Shown here piece after piece: positions 12,493 through 23,165 of a DNA stretch of 64,000 nucleotides. The stretch spans positions 1,798,001 to 1,862,000 of the forward strand of contig JAVTLE010000010.1 of NCBI GenBank assembly GCA_033439295.1, written 5' to 3'. How positions within the stretch are numbered: position 1 is the first letter of the stretch; each line of letters starts with the position of its first letter. Below the pieces are notes generated by a model. That model searched no databases. It saw only the letters and a program-made list of their open reading frames with translations, and was not told where the DNA came from. A program made the translations under genes and the position numbers. This stretch comes from Deuterostichococcus epilithicus (lineage: Eukaryota; Chlorophyta; Trebouxiophyceae; Prasiolales; Stichococcaceae).

Positions 12493-15400
12493 CTAGTCTT
12501 CGTAGCTTTGGCCTTCTTTGACTAACGTCTTCAAGTATTTGATGAGGACGGACCTGCAGCAGAACAAGCAGACGTCAGCATACTTGCCGGTCATTTGGGA
12601 CAGCGGCGGGCATCACGCAGGCACACCTACAGCGGTGCATCCTGCGTGTGTGCGTGGCGGGGATACGAGACTGAGAGGCTGGGAGGATGATCAAAGTAAT
12701 CGACCAGCTGGCGATTGGTCAGTGATCAACGCACCCTATAAAAATCTGCGTCAGCTGACCGATGATAGCCGGCACCGACAGCAGTCCGCGCTGGCGCGAG
12801 TCCGATGTGACGTACGTGATGACGGTGACGGCCACCGGAGCACTTTTCTGTGAGGGTGGTTAGAGGTATATATATATCAGTAGGGTGGTAGTTAAAGGGA
12901 TGGTTGGGGGTGTGTAGGGGGGGTCATGGTTATGTCTCCTACCTGGCTGCCCATGATTAGTACTGCGATGGCCTCCTTCACCGGCAGCCGCAGCAGCAAC
13001 ACCGCTCCGGCGTTAAACACCTGAGATGAGGGCCTCCTCTGAGCAGGGGGTCCTCTGAGTGGTGGCAAACTGTTGGCGCCTCCGTCGGGCAAGTGCTACA
13101 GCAGGATCCACATCCAGCCATTTCATTCATTTGAGGGCCTGCTCGCACCAAACCACAGGGAGTGTGCTTCTGCTGACATCGATTGATTGCACTCAGGCAT
13201 GAGCCATAAAGACAACGGGAGGGGAAGCCTTACCAAGTAGATGAAGTGCACGATTATTGACGCTGCAATGATGATGAGGGTTTTCGTGAAGCGCTGGTGG
13301 ACCAAGTCGTCTCTTGCGCCGCTGCGCAGAGTCATGGAGCGGACCATTAAGCAAGGCGATGACAGAAGCTGCATCACAATACGCTACATCAAGGAGTGGA
13401 TTCAGTCTTTCTCAGTGACTTTCGAAGCAAGCCAGTGCCGTGCATCCGTGCACAACTTCCAACTCCAATGCTGCATCGACGCCGCCTCACCTCAGGTTCT
13501 GCCAAATGATGATAGCCAAGTTCACGTGGCTGAAGATGCTGAGGGCCTTCCCGTGGGCCGCCACAAACTTGCGCACCCGCTGGCTGAAGCTGCGCAAAGC
13601 CTTGCCGATGACTGTCGGCACCAGCACCTGTTCCAGTGACGATGCCGCGCTCTGAGGTGTCAGGCTACGCGCCAGCAAGCTGTCATCGAAAGTTGTCGTC
13701 AGCATGCAGGTAGCCTCGGCACCCCGGGTGTTGCAGCAATTCTGAGCTAGGAGCGCGAAGAGCAGCGCTGTGGCGGCACTGCAGCAGACGTGGCAGCAGG
13801 CCCACCGTCAGCAGCAGCTTGACGACCAGGCTGCCGGGGTCGATGCTGATGGAGTTGCCCTGCAGGATGAGTTTGAGCTCGTATGGCACCTGGCGGTGCA
13901 GGAACGAAGCACTGGTGGTCATCAAGCCGCGTATGCTGTCCTACACTTCCCTGTTTCTGCCATGCTGCATCGCTCAGCGCAGCATTGCTGCATGTAGTAC
14001 AGGCACCTGCACAGCAGCCTGGGACATCCCACCCATTATATATGCCAGCTGGACGCCCATAACTCGAAGCTATATCTCACCGTGACGATGCCTAGCAGGT
14101 TCGTGGAGATCGTCAGCAGCAGTGCGAGCGCCTGGTTGCCGCGAGACGCCGCCGTGAGCGCCACCCCCACGCCCAGTGTGGTAGGGACGACGCAGAATAT
14201 CGTCAGGCCCACCTGGTGTTCACATCTTTGAGATTAAGGCCCTGAAACAATCCCGAAAGCCAGCCAGATACCAGCCGATGCATCATATTCGCAAGACGTA
14301 GAGGTTCCAATGAATGGTGACAGCAAAAGTTCCAGCACCGAGCATTGCAGACCTTGCCACTTCGCTGCTCCTGAAACTGCCCTGCCACCACGTGCACAGC
14401 TACAAGCGTTCCTGGATGCAACTGCGGCCGAGCGCCCGCACCGCAAACTCAGACGGCTTGAAGCCGATGCGGACGGTGGCGAAGCCCAGGCAAGGCGTGA
14501 TCAGCAGGATGGCCGCCAGGCCGTACAGCACGCCTGGCCACCGCCGCAGGGTGTCTTTGAACTCGGTTGTGCGCAGCGTGAGGCCCGACACCAGAAACAC
14601 CATGCAGTTGTTGACCGCCTGCACGATGGCGATGCCGCCGGCGCTCCAGGAGGCCACCTCGCGGCCGGGCACGGGGTACGCCAGCGCCTGCAGGGATCGG
14701 AGGCGGGCCGCCAACGACAATGTAACATGTACCCTGCCTCCCGTGTCGGCGGCTGTGGAAGGCCTCAAAGTATAATGTCAACTGACAGCAGGCTCTCGTC
14801 GAGCGGAGATCAGGCAGAGGCGCACCGCTACGGTGGCTACCAGGAATGCCAGGGGCAGAAAGTTGCCCATCACAAAGGCTTTGGCGCACTCCGCAGCCTT
14901 CCTGCCCGGCCGTGGCACATCCGCCTGTACTGCAGCCTGCATGGGATCGGTAGCAGTTCAAACAGCAAGGTCGAGCCGTTGTTCAGACCTTCCAAGCAGC
15001 CACAGCCAGGATCTTCATAAGGGCGTGCAGATTTGCAAGCATGCAGAGGATGCGCTCACAGTGTATAGCGCGAGACTGGTCTGCAGTGTCGCTGACTGCA
15101 CCATCGACGGCGTGCGCGGCACGGCTCCTTCATCGTGCGAGTGGACTGACACGCGCTGAAGCTCAACTGTCGTGCTCATCTCGTCAGAATCCGCTCAAAT
15201 CCGACGAGCACTCAGCGAGACAGGAGAGAGTCAGGCCCTCCCCGGCAAAGAGGAAGAGGACGCTGCATGACAGCACTGGAGTTGGACAGGTTTACAGAAG
15301 CAAATGTGGGATACTTTGTGTGACTTGAGACGGAGTCTGGCAGGAAACTGCGAGGATCGCGCCGCGCCCGGGCTGTGGTCACGTGTCGACAGCAGGTGCG

Positions 15401-15571
15401 ACATGGATCTGAGAAAGTGAGAAGTAGTTGTTCTCTGCCGTTCCCCTTGTCTGATGTTGGACGCTCCCCCGCCGTGGAGCTAGCAGGGGCGCTGACGGAT
15501 CCTCCTTGGCCACGGCGCAGAATAGCCGGCAAATCCTTTGTTGCAGCTTGTGTTGACTCTCTGGCTATCAA
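12493..15571 (-). CDS. BASS4/SLC10A7-like bile acid:Na+ symporter family carrier
   Basis: This is a polytopic membrane carrier of the SBF-like family. In plants related BASS proteins sit in the plastid envelope and move organic anions with sodium; the substrate here is not predictable. Exons in order on the minus strand are: 14780-14925 (KAFVMGNFLPLAFLVATV), 14410-14690 (VNNCMVFLVSGLTLRTTEF, then LITPCLGFATVRIGF), 14101-14220 (VVPTTLGVGVALTAASRGNQ), 13820-13920 (VVKLLLTVGLLP), 13495-13640 (LVPTVIGKALR, LAIIIWQNL), 13230-13290, 12940-13020 (AVLLLRLPVKEAIAVLIMGS), 12745-12850 (KSAPVAVTVITYVTSD) and the last exon ending YLKTLVKEGQSYED with its stop at 12493-12495. The N-terminus is the weak point. 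The exon 15212-15571 could be a Ser/Ala/Arg-rich plastid transit peptide, but its start is a guess. Confidence 0.75.
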
Positions 15572-15773
15572 TCAATGATGAAAACCGGAATCCACGGCTA
15601 GTTACCGCAGGTTGGTTGTGGTGTGCATGTGTGCACTAGATCAGCAGCACTTGCACCTTCGAGAGCGCCTGCAGCTCGGACCATCGGGCTCGAAGGCGTT
15701 GTGCTGAGCACATCAGAGACTCTGCAAGACCGAGCAAGCAGTTCTAGCCATCGCATCATCTGCAGCGGCCGCA
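15572..15773. promoter_or_regulatory. Short divergent intergenic region (carrier / mTERF)
   Basis: About 200 bases separate the likely start of the minus-strand carrier from the plus-strand mTERF start. Promoters for both should lie here. I see no clear TATA box or named element. Confidence 0.3.
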
Positions 15774-17223
15774 ATGCTTGGGCGGCAGCCCGCCTCCCTG
15801 GCCAACTGCGGCAGCCACCAGCAGGGCCGGGTGGCGCTGCTGCCATCGTACCGGCGTGCGCCAGTCCTTCGATGCAGCACTTCGGACCTTGGTAGGCTGC
15901 CCTCCTGCGGCTTGCAGACCTACCACGCACGCCATCTTGCATTCGGTTGGTGCCAACATGCAGCGACAGGTGTTATGATGGTGCGACATACCACAAAAGC
16001 TGCCCCGACCACTGAAGCAATGCTGACACCTGCTCGCAGGCGCGCAGCTGCAGTACCATGCCCGGAGCAGAAATGCAGCAGCACCAGCAGCAACGGCCGC
16101 CATTTCCCTGGCACATGGCAGCACGCAGCAAGCGCACAAACAGCGCGGCGCAGCAGCGACGAGCAGCGAGGCAAATAATAGCTTGAATGATGGCGAAGAT
16201 GGCGGCAGCCGTGACGCGGCGCACCCTGGCTGGGAGCCCGCCTGTACAGATATTCTGTCGCACGAGCTCGACGTCAGCACTGCAGAGGCCGCTGGCTGGC
16301 TTGACAAGGCCGCCCGCAAGCGTGAGCTGGCAGAAGCCAAGCAGCTGTCGGACAATGCGGCTCGGCCGTCAACAGTCATCTGCGCGGCGGGGGTGCAGCA
16401 ACTGGTGGATGTCCTCAAGAGCGACCTCGGCATGCAGGCGGCCAGCATGGCGGCGCTGCTGCGGAAGTGGCCTCGCTATTTGGCCTGCGACTTGGTGCAG
16501 CCGCGCGATGCCGCGCTCTTCCTGCGGCAGGAGGCGGGCCTGTCCACTGCCAAAGCGGCAGAATTGCTCCGGCGACATCCGCAGCTGTTGAACACAGAAG
16601 TGGCGGTGTTGCGCCGCCGGCAGGATGCGCTGCAGGACAGCCTGGGCCTGAGTGCCGCCCAGCTGGCACGTGTGCTTGGGCGGCAACCGTGGCTGTTGAC
16701 GCACACGGCAACCGGCATCGGGCAGCGTGCATCAGCGCTGCTGGAGTGGTGCCGCGGTCTGGGCTGGACGCCAGAGGACGCTGCCAAGATGGTGTCCCAA
16801 CAGCCGGACGTCCTGTCTCGCAGGGTCACTACACTGCAGACCAACCTTGACCGGCTGATGACGGCATGCAGCCTGACCCAGCAACAAGCCGCTGCCCTGT
16901 GCCGCAGCCAGCCGACCCTGCTGCCAGTCAACATGACGACGCCCATAAGGTCGCGCAAGCTGGATTTCCTGCAGACAGTCATCGGGCGGCCGGTGGCGAC
17001 CCTCGCGCAGTCTTCGAATTACATCACCTGCTCGCTGCCGGAACGCATCGCGCCGCGCACCTACTTCATGCGGGTGCGTGGCAGGGCGCTGAGCCGCAGC
17101 CTGGCCTACCTGACAGATGCGCAGCCCCAATTCTGCAAGCAGTGTGGCTGCACGGAGGCGGAGTATGAGGAGTGGGTGGCGGCCTGGCGCAAGACGCCGG
17201 AAGGGCGGAAATGGGGAGTCTGA
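15774..17223 (+). CDS. mTERF-family organelle nucleic-acid-binding protein
   Basis: mTERF proteins bind organelle DNA or RNA and affect transcription termination, splicing or genome upkeep in mitochondria or plastids. Two exons are supported. Exon 1 starts with ATG at 15774 and ends in phase 1 at 15969 (donor GT at 15970). The intron runs 15970-16039 (70 bases, ending gcag), and exon 2 runs 16040-17223 in matching phase. Exon 1 is rich in Arg, Ser, Ala and Gln and poor in acidic residues, as expected for a targeting peptide. Exon 2 has the repeating helical pattern with a Pro about every 35 residues: LLRKWPRYLACDL, LLRRHPQLLNTEV, VLGRQPWLLTH, MVSQQPDVLSRRV and LCRSQPTLLPV. It ends with RTYFMRVRGRALSRSLAYL and a short tail GRKWGV. 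The protein is about 460 residues, a normal family length. Organelle is undecided. Confidence 0.85.
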
Positions 17224-18120
17224 GCACCGGCGGCGGCGTCCATGTGACGGCAGCTGCAAGGTGTGTGAGCGTGGCAGGCCCGGGCTCGTAGGCCGGCCTG
17301 TCACACAACGGCTTCGGTTGCAGCAGCGCAGCGCGGCGCAGCCCGCCATTGGAGTGCCATTGGTAGCTAGTCTCTGAACTGGCTGCAGTCGTGTGTCGCA
17401 TTTCCAACAGTGTTAACGTTCGACTACTGGAGGCCACTAGGCGAACTGTGGGTACTTCCCTCGTCAACATGAAGCAACTGGTAAACTTTTCAAAACCTGA
17501 ACTGCTACTGAGTTCGGCGACACCTGACAGTGCAACGAGCCAGTGACCGACGATTGCACTCCACCGCACAGGTAGTCGCAGATATCTCAGTAGGCCCCGT
17601 CCATTTCGCACTCTGCATACTCAGGCTGTCTGTACGTCCAGCGTATATTCACATAGGCTTGTGTTTTATACCGGATGGTCTTCCAGGCTAACGCGCCGGC
17701 CTACCTCAAAATTGCGCGGCAGTGCACCTGCTAGCCAGCAAATCACATAAGCTCGAAAGCAGGTCACCGAGCACCTTGACAAGGTGCAGAGGTCTTCGGC
17801 AGGCTTTTTCAACACCCAGCATCAGTGTTGCACGCGCCGTGAATTTTGCAACGCCGCTGCCGCTGCTGCAGCCGCCGGTGCTGCCGATCAACACTCGCCG
17901 TGAAAAAGTCCCCTTGCCTATTCGCATCTGCTCTGTGCTGTGACGCTGGCCTATCCAAACCCGACGCTCTCATCTATCGTCACCGCTGGCGCACAATCAC
18001 CAACGCTCCCGCATCACCCGCCCACTCCTGCCAGAACACACATGAGCACGCCGCTCGACCTCCTTGCCGCCGCAGCGCCGCTGCCGGTGCCCGACATCCG
18101 CCTGCTGCGGGGCCTGTGCC
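17224..18120. other. Intergenic between convergent genes
   Basis: This gap lies between the end of the mTERF gene and the stop of the minus-strand conserved gene at 18121. It should hold both 3' untranslated regions. Only short frames are present, none with family resemblance, and I see no repeat or RNA gene. Confidence 0.5.
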
Positions 18121-21100
18121 TCACTTCCAGTCGCCCTCCTTGGCGGGCTCGGTCGGCACACCCGCCGCCTCGGTGCGCAGCTCCGCCTTCAGCTTGGCCA
18201 GCAGCGCTGCTTCCTCATCCACTTCCGCATCGTCCCCCTTGTCGTCCTTCTTTGCCGCATGCAGCGCCTTGACCACCTACCGACATGAGTGTGCACGAGG
18301 TGTCATCGTCTGAGGATCATCGCCTTGGACCAGCGTGGGCCGTGGTGCGTGCGGCGGCAACGGCCACGCTGACGGTCGCTGCAGCGAGGTAGAGCACACG
18401 CTCATAGGCACCGAAACTCTCAGCTCAGGCTGCAAGGTCCTCGTCCCTGCGCAGCTGTGCTCTTCATGACACGCTGCGCACTCCGGAAGTGTGCGGCTGC
18501 AGCAATGACGAAGCAGCGACCGCCCTGCAACGAGCTGCCGACTGGGAGGCAGGCTCGAGGGCCATGGCACAGCGGCAGATACTAGGACTCACCTCCTCAT
18601 GCTCCGCCTTTTGCAGGTGCTCTGCTGTATCATCATCCAGATGCGCTGCATCGCCAAGAGTAGTGCATCAGTCCTGCTAATGTATGATTTTGTATGTGAT
18701 TTGCCATCGAGACGGATGCAAGCACAGTGCCGAGCACAATGCAGCTTGACAGGCAGCTGGCTCGGCCAAAGGAGGTGGGCGGAGGAGACATGGGGTTGGG
18801 CTGTGGGCCGTACACTTCAGCTCCGCACCGCCACCGATGAGCAGGAACTCGCAGCGCGGGTAGTCCAGCAGCGTCGTGTCGTGCGCGCCGATCCACCGAT
18901 AGTTGCCTGCAGTCGAAGACAGGAGTTGGAAATCGAAAATGGAAACCTCCAGCCCAAGTGCACAGCGACAAAAGGGGGCCGATTCAGGATGGTCACAACA
19001 TGTCGGTGCGAAGGCATGTCTGGCTGAGAACATTCCAGCATCTGTCATCATACAGCATTCGTCTCGGCACTGGACGATTGCGCACCAAACTGCTCCATCT
19101 TTTTGTCGTCCTTGACGAAGTCCGCCTTGTCGTCAAGGCCCGCGTTTGCTGTGTTGGCAACACAAGCGTTTTCATTCGCCCGGCCCGCCGTTGGGTGTCG
19201 AGCCTGATAGCGTCAGTCAGGCGTCCTGCTCAAATGCACAGCGACAGGCAGACTCAACCTTGAGCAGTGGCTCACCTGGGCTGCTGATGTCGGGGTTCTG
19301 CGAGAGGCAAACACAGAGGCGCTCAGCCTCTGGATCCTGACACCTCATCGTCGAATCACTCTCCGACATGAGGCTTTGTGCATTTCATGCAAAGGCCACG
19401 TCAGCAACGACAGCCTGCGGTCTTGCCGTTTCGAGATGGCATGCCGCACCTGGCGTGTCCCTCGGCTCAAGGGGTTCAGATTTGAATTCCCGCCCGACCC
19501 AGCCACGCGTCCGGCACCGCAGCACAAGGGCAGCGAAAGGCAGAGGGCCAGGAGCGCGCCTTGATGGACAGCACGTAGTCGGCACGCTTCTGGATCTGCA
19601 GCTCCTGCTGCACGGCGCCCGGCTCCTGCGGCAGCTCCAGCTCGTACGCCAGCCGCGTCTGCCGGTCGCCCTCCTTGCCGCCCTCGATCACATACACGCC
19701 TGTGCCCGCACACAGGCCCTCATCTCCAGCTGTGGGTTCATCTCGTCTGCCAGTTCCAGCCTTCCAAAGGCTATCTAAGCCTTCGAGAGGCGATGTGGGT
19801 GAGTCGGCTCCTGGGCTACACACACCTTGCGGCCCCCCATTTGCCTCCTTGTTGCCTCAGGACGCGTGCCAGAGCTGGGTTTTGGGTGCAGACGCGGCAC
19901 ACAGAAGCTGGGACAAGGTCGCTAGCCCTTGCCCGGACACGAGTCTCGGTTCTGCAAGACGCCGCCAGGACAGCTACCTTCGCCAGCGACGCGGGCGGCG
20001 GGCTTCTCGCGCGTGCCGCGCGTTTTGGTCTCGTACTTCTCCACCCCCAGCCCCGTCATGAGGTCCTCCGCCTTGTCCTCCACCGTGTTCACGAAGCCTG
20101 TGCGTCAGCAGCCAAGCCTACGCGTTAGCAATCGAGTTCGTGTGCAGCCGGAAATGTTGCGCAGCCAGGCTCTGGCAACCGACACCACGATTGCAGGCGT
20201 TACTGGTGTGAGAGGGAGGTCTCGTCAGGAAGGCAGCAGTGAGTGTGCATGCGCACCAAAGAAGCGCTCGTTCTTGCCAGACGGTAATCGCTTCTTGCCA
20301 ATGGCCAGCAGCCGGTGCTTCGCATCCTTGCGCGATGTGGGGCTCAGGATGATGAAAAACCTGCAGTTGAGGCGTCATTAGTTTTGGATAACGCTCCCAC
20401 GCCGAAGAGCAGTTGCTCGCAGGATCCAGGACGACTCAACCGCTGAACTGCCCGCTTTTTGCTGCCAGCTGCTCTGACTCGGGAGGTTTCTGGGGAGCAG
20501 CAAACCCACCGCTGCAGGTCGTCGATGCTCTGCGGGTCGTCGTTGTTGACCTTGGGCCTGCAGCCAAGGGCACGACGGGCGCTGACGCTATGCGACTGTT
20601 GTCCAGTTGCAAATGCAGTGCGAAAGCCCAGCAGATGCACAGGCAGAGGTCATGCATTCGCCAGCTGGAAATCTTGCACTGCGTCCTGCACCAATCTGAG
20701 CATTAAACACCACAAAGCCTGTCGATGAAGAAGACCCTACTCTACACCAAAACACCTGTAGATGAAGAAGATCCGCCCCTCCTCCAGTACATTGTCCGGC
20801 TTGGCGCCGGCGCCCAGCGGCGCGGCGGCATCCAGCTCCACCTTTTTGGCCTCTGTCGCCTGCCGTTTCGGGGACGGCGGCGCCCCTGCTGCCGTCTCAT
20901 CCTTTGCTGCTGGCGCCTCATCCTTGTCGCCGCCCTCGGCAGCGCCTGCAGCACGGCGAGTTGCGCCACCATGGGGAGACTGTGCTGCTGTGCGCACAAT
21001 CCATTGGAGCGTCCAAACCCCGCCTGCTTGGCTGCCAGGATAATCTGAGTAGCCTGTCAGATTGTGACCTCAAGCATTCTTGACGTGCAGGGTTTGCCAC

Positions 21101-21390
21101 ATTCTGTTCCAGTACCATCATGATATGCCGCCTCCGGCTGTCTTTGCTGGTGACCGCCGCGCATAGTATTCAATGTCAAAGTCCTCCCAGCCATTGGTGC
21201 GCATATGGGGCAGAGTCTGAGCAAGCAGATGATATCCATGTGCGCCTGCATCTGCATCGTCCTCCGCCTCCGGCTTGCCCTGTGCAAGCAGCTCCGCGAC
21301 TGATGCCTCCTGCTGCTGCGGCGCATCCACCTCCTGCTTCCCCTCCTCGGTCTTGCGTTTCGCGCCCTTAGGGCTCTTCTTCGGAGCCAT
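18121..21390 (-). CDS. Conserved protein of unknown function (bacterial-like family)
   Basis: I cannot give a function. The start at 21390 is followed by a Lys/Glu/Ala-rich N-terminus (MAPKKSPKGAKRKTEEGKQE) and a second Ala/Lys/Asp-rich stretch near 20850-20960. A compact domain spread over several exons follows: VLEEGRIFFIYR (20756-20800), the core RFFIILSPTSRKDAKHRLLA then GKKRLPSGKNERFFG (20255-20365), FVNTVEDKAEDLMTGLGVEK then KTRGTREKPAARVAGEG (19975-20100), GVYVIEGGKEGDRQTRLAYE (19560-19700), NPDISSPG (near 19280), WIGAHDTTLLDYPRCEFLLI (18830-18905), and a charged tail ending PAKEGDWK with the stop at 18121-18123. From memory, this run of motifs resembles an uncharacterised bacterial family with the same order (IFF-YRPKV, QRF-L-P, GKKRLP, KTRGxR, LLDYxxxEFLLIG). 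I could not check that here. Confidence 0.7.
20719..20743 (-). repeat. Copy of an exon end and splice donor in the following intron
   Basis: The exon encoding GRIFFIYR ends at 20756 with ATCTTCTTCATCTACAG followed by GTG. Thirty-seven bases further along the minus strand the intron repeats it as GTCTTCTTCATCGACAG followed by GC. The copy includes the donor junction. Confidence 0.75.
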
Positions 21391-21914
21391 TTTGACTCCC
21401 TGGATTCCTGTATTGCAGATAGACCGGCTCCGAGGCTTCAAGAGCGCATCTCGAAATGATGCACTGGTGATGCACGGCCTGTCATCGAGTTGCAGAAGAG
21501 CGAACCAAAAAGCTCAGGGCTTGCATATGGGCAATGATTCGAATTATTAAAGCACGGATCACGTTAGCGCCAGGATGTTGTGCGGAAGCAAGTGCTCGCC
21601 TGATGCGTCCGAGATGCAGTATCTAGCCTGCGAAACTACGCCGTAGCTCGCGTCGCAGTTCCTGGCCACCTCGTACACGTTTCAGCGACTTTCGATTGAA
21701 GCTTGCAATCACGCAAAGCCGCAGGCTTGTTGACTGCTTTGCATGCTGTGCATCGACTGGGATTGACGAAGCTGAGATGTACCCGTGTCGTCGACGTGGT
21801 GACGACTTGCCTTAAGAAGCGTTTTACTGCAGTCAAGCAAGCTTCTCCCACTTGCCGTTCCCGTGCTAGAGAGATACTTCTCATCAACTCAAAGAAACCT
21901 ATGACACCACAGCG

Positions 21915-23165
21915 TCACAGTTCTGCGGCGTCGTGCCCCACACCGGCAGCCTTTGCTGCCGCCTGCAGCTTTGCGCGCCTCTTCGTGATCGCAGCCGCCT
22001 GCTGCACAATGCGCTGCTCCTCGGCCGCCTCGTCCGCCTCGTCCTTCGCAGCCGTCGCGATCGCCAGCTTGCCGCCGCGAGCCGCTATGAGCGCCCGCAC
22101 CTGCTCATGGACCACCACAGCTCGCTTATTTGTCCGCAGGCTTGGTCTCGGTCGCACCGGTCGCGCCATGCATGCTCAGCTTGCCAATTCGCCTGTGGTG
22201 CACCTCACTGCCACAAAGGGAAAATATCCGGCCCTTTCAACCCCGCCCGCAGCCGACGATGAGACAGTACAGTGGCCGCACCTCCCGCGGCGTCATGTCG
22301 TCCGTAACCTCGTCCAGCTGCGGCAGCAGCTCTACCTCGGCGCAGGCGTCGGCCTCCTCCTTCATGACGCAGCGCGCCGCCAGGTCCACCCGCCGCTTGA
22401 GCAGCTCCTTCTTGCCCGCAGCCAGCTCCACGTACGAGTCGCTGCTCTTGGCGGCCTGCGGTGAGATGGTCGAAGGGTTTTCCACATTTGTGTGGAAAGG
22501 CTGCCAGACTTCAAGAGACTCCATGTGAACAGAGATCATTCGTCTTGACGCTCCAGCAGCTCCTCCTTGTGCGCCGCCAACTAGCTACAAGCCACGTGCT
22601 TCCATTTCCTGATGTGGTATTGACGGATGCTCCGCATCCCAGCTCGGCCAGCCTGCCGCTGGCCAAATTGCTGCTGAGAACGTTGTGCAAACGCATGGCT
22701 GTTCCTGGCATCCCGCAGGGCGCATGGGCGGCTGTGTCTGCCAACCGGCTCACACAGAAGAGAGCCCCACCGCATGCGGCTGCTTGTCAGCACCTTTATC
22801 TGTCATGAGAGCTGGGTCCATGCCAGGCGCCTGCCTGGCTGGCGAGATGAGAGAAGGGTGGTCAAAGGGAGACTGGGAGCGGCACCTCGATTTTGTCCTT
22901 GAGCTTCGTGACGGTGCTCCTGAGGTCTTCGCCGCCCTCCGCTGTGGGCACAGCTGCTGTGGACGGCGCTGCTGCCGCGCTGGGGAAGAATGCTGACCCC
23001 GATTCCGAAGCCGCCGCGTCAGCGTGCGACTGCGCCTGCACTTGCAAGTGAGTCTGTTTGAGCAGGGTCCAGCCGAGCACCGCCTCCGCAAACAGCAATT
23101 TTGCAGTGCCGACGCAGGCTTGCGGGTGTACGGTCTGAGCGGCAGACTGAATGCGGCTCAAACCC
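21915..23165 (-). other. Charged, coiled-coil-like tail of the glucosyltransferase, or a separate gene
   Basis: The exon ending ARIEQQ (23225) and the next ([19 protein letters not shown], from 23165) join in matching phase through an ordinary GT-AG intron, which argues for one transcript. Further exons give [11 protein letters not shown] (near 22900), [20 protein letters not shown] (near 22400), [20 protein letters not shown] (near 22330) and [20 protein letters not shown] (near 22020), with the stop just after GHDAAEL. The joins in the middle (22450-22560) are not clean. The last residues do not fit the KDEL-type retention consensus. No family is recognised. Confidence 0.45.

Noticed and set aside
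19309-19327. CAGAGGC/GCCTCTG inverted repeat
   Set aside because: A 7-base stem in an intron with no U-run or partner feature. Expected by chance in 64 kb.
21703-22464. 253-codon plus-strand frame
   Set aside because: It is antisense to the charged tail exons. No known motif, and Ala/Arg/Ser-rich.
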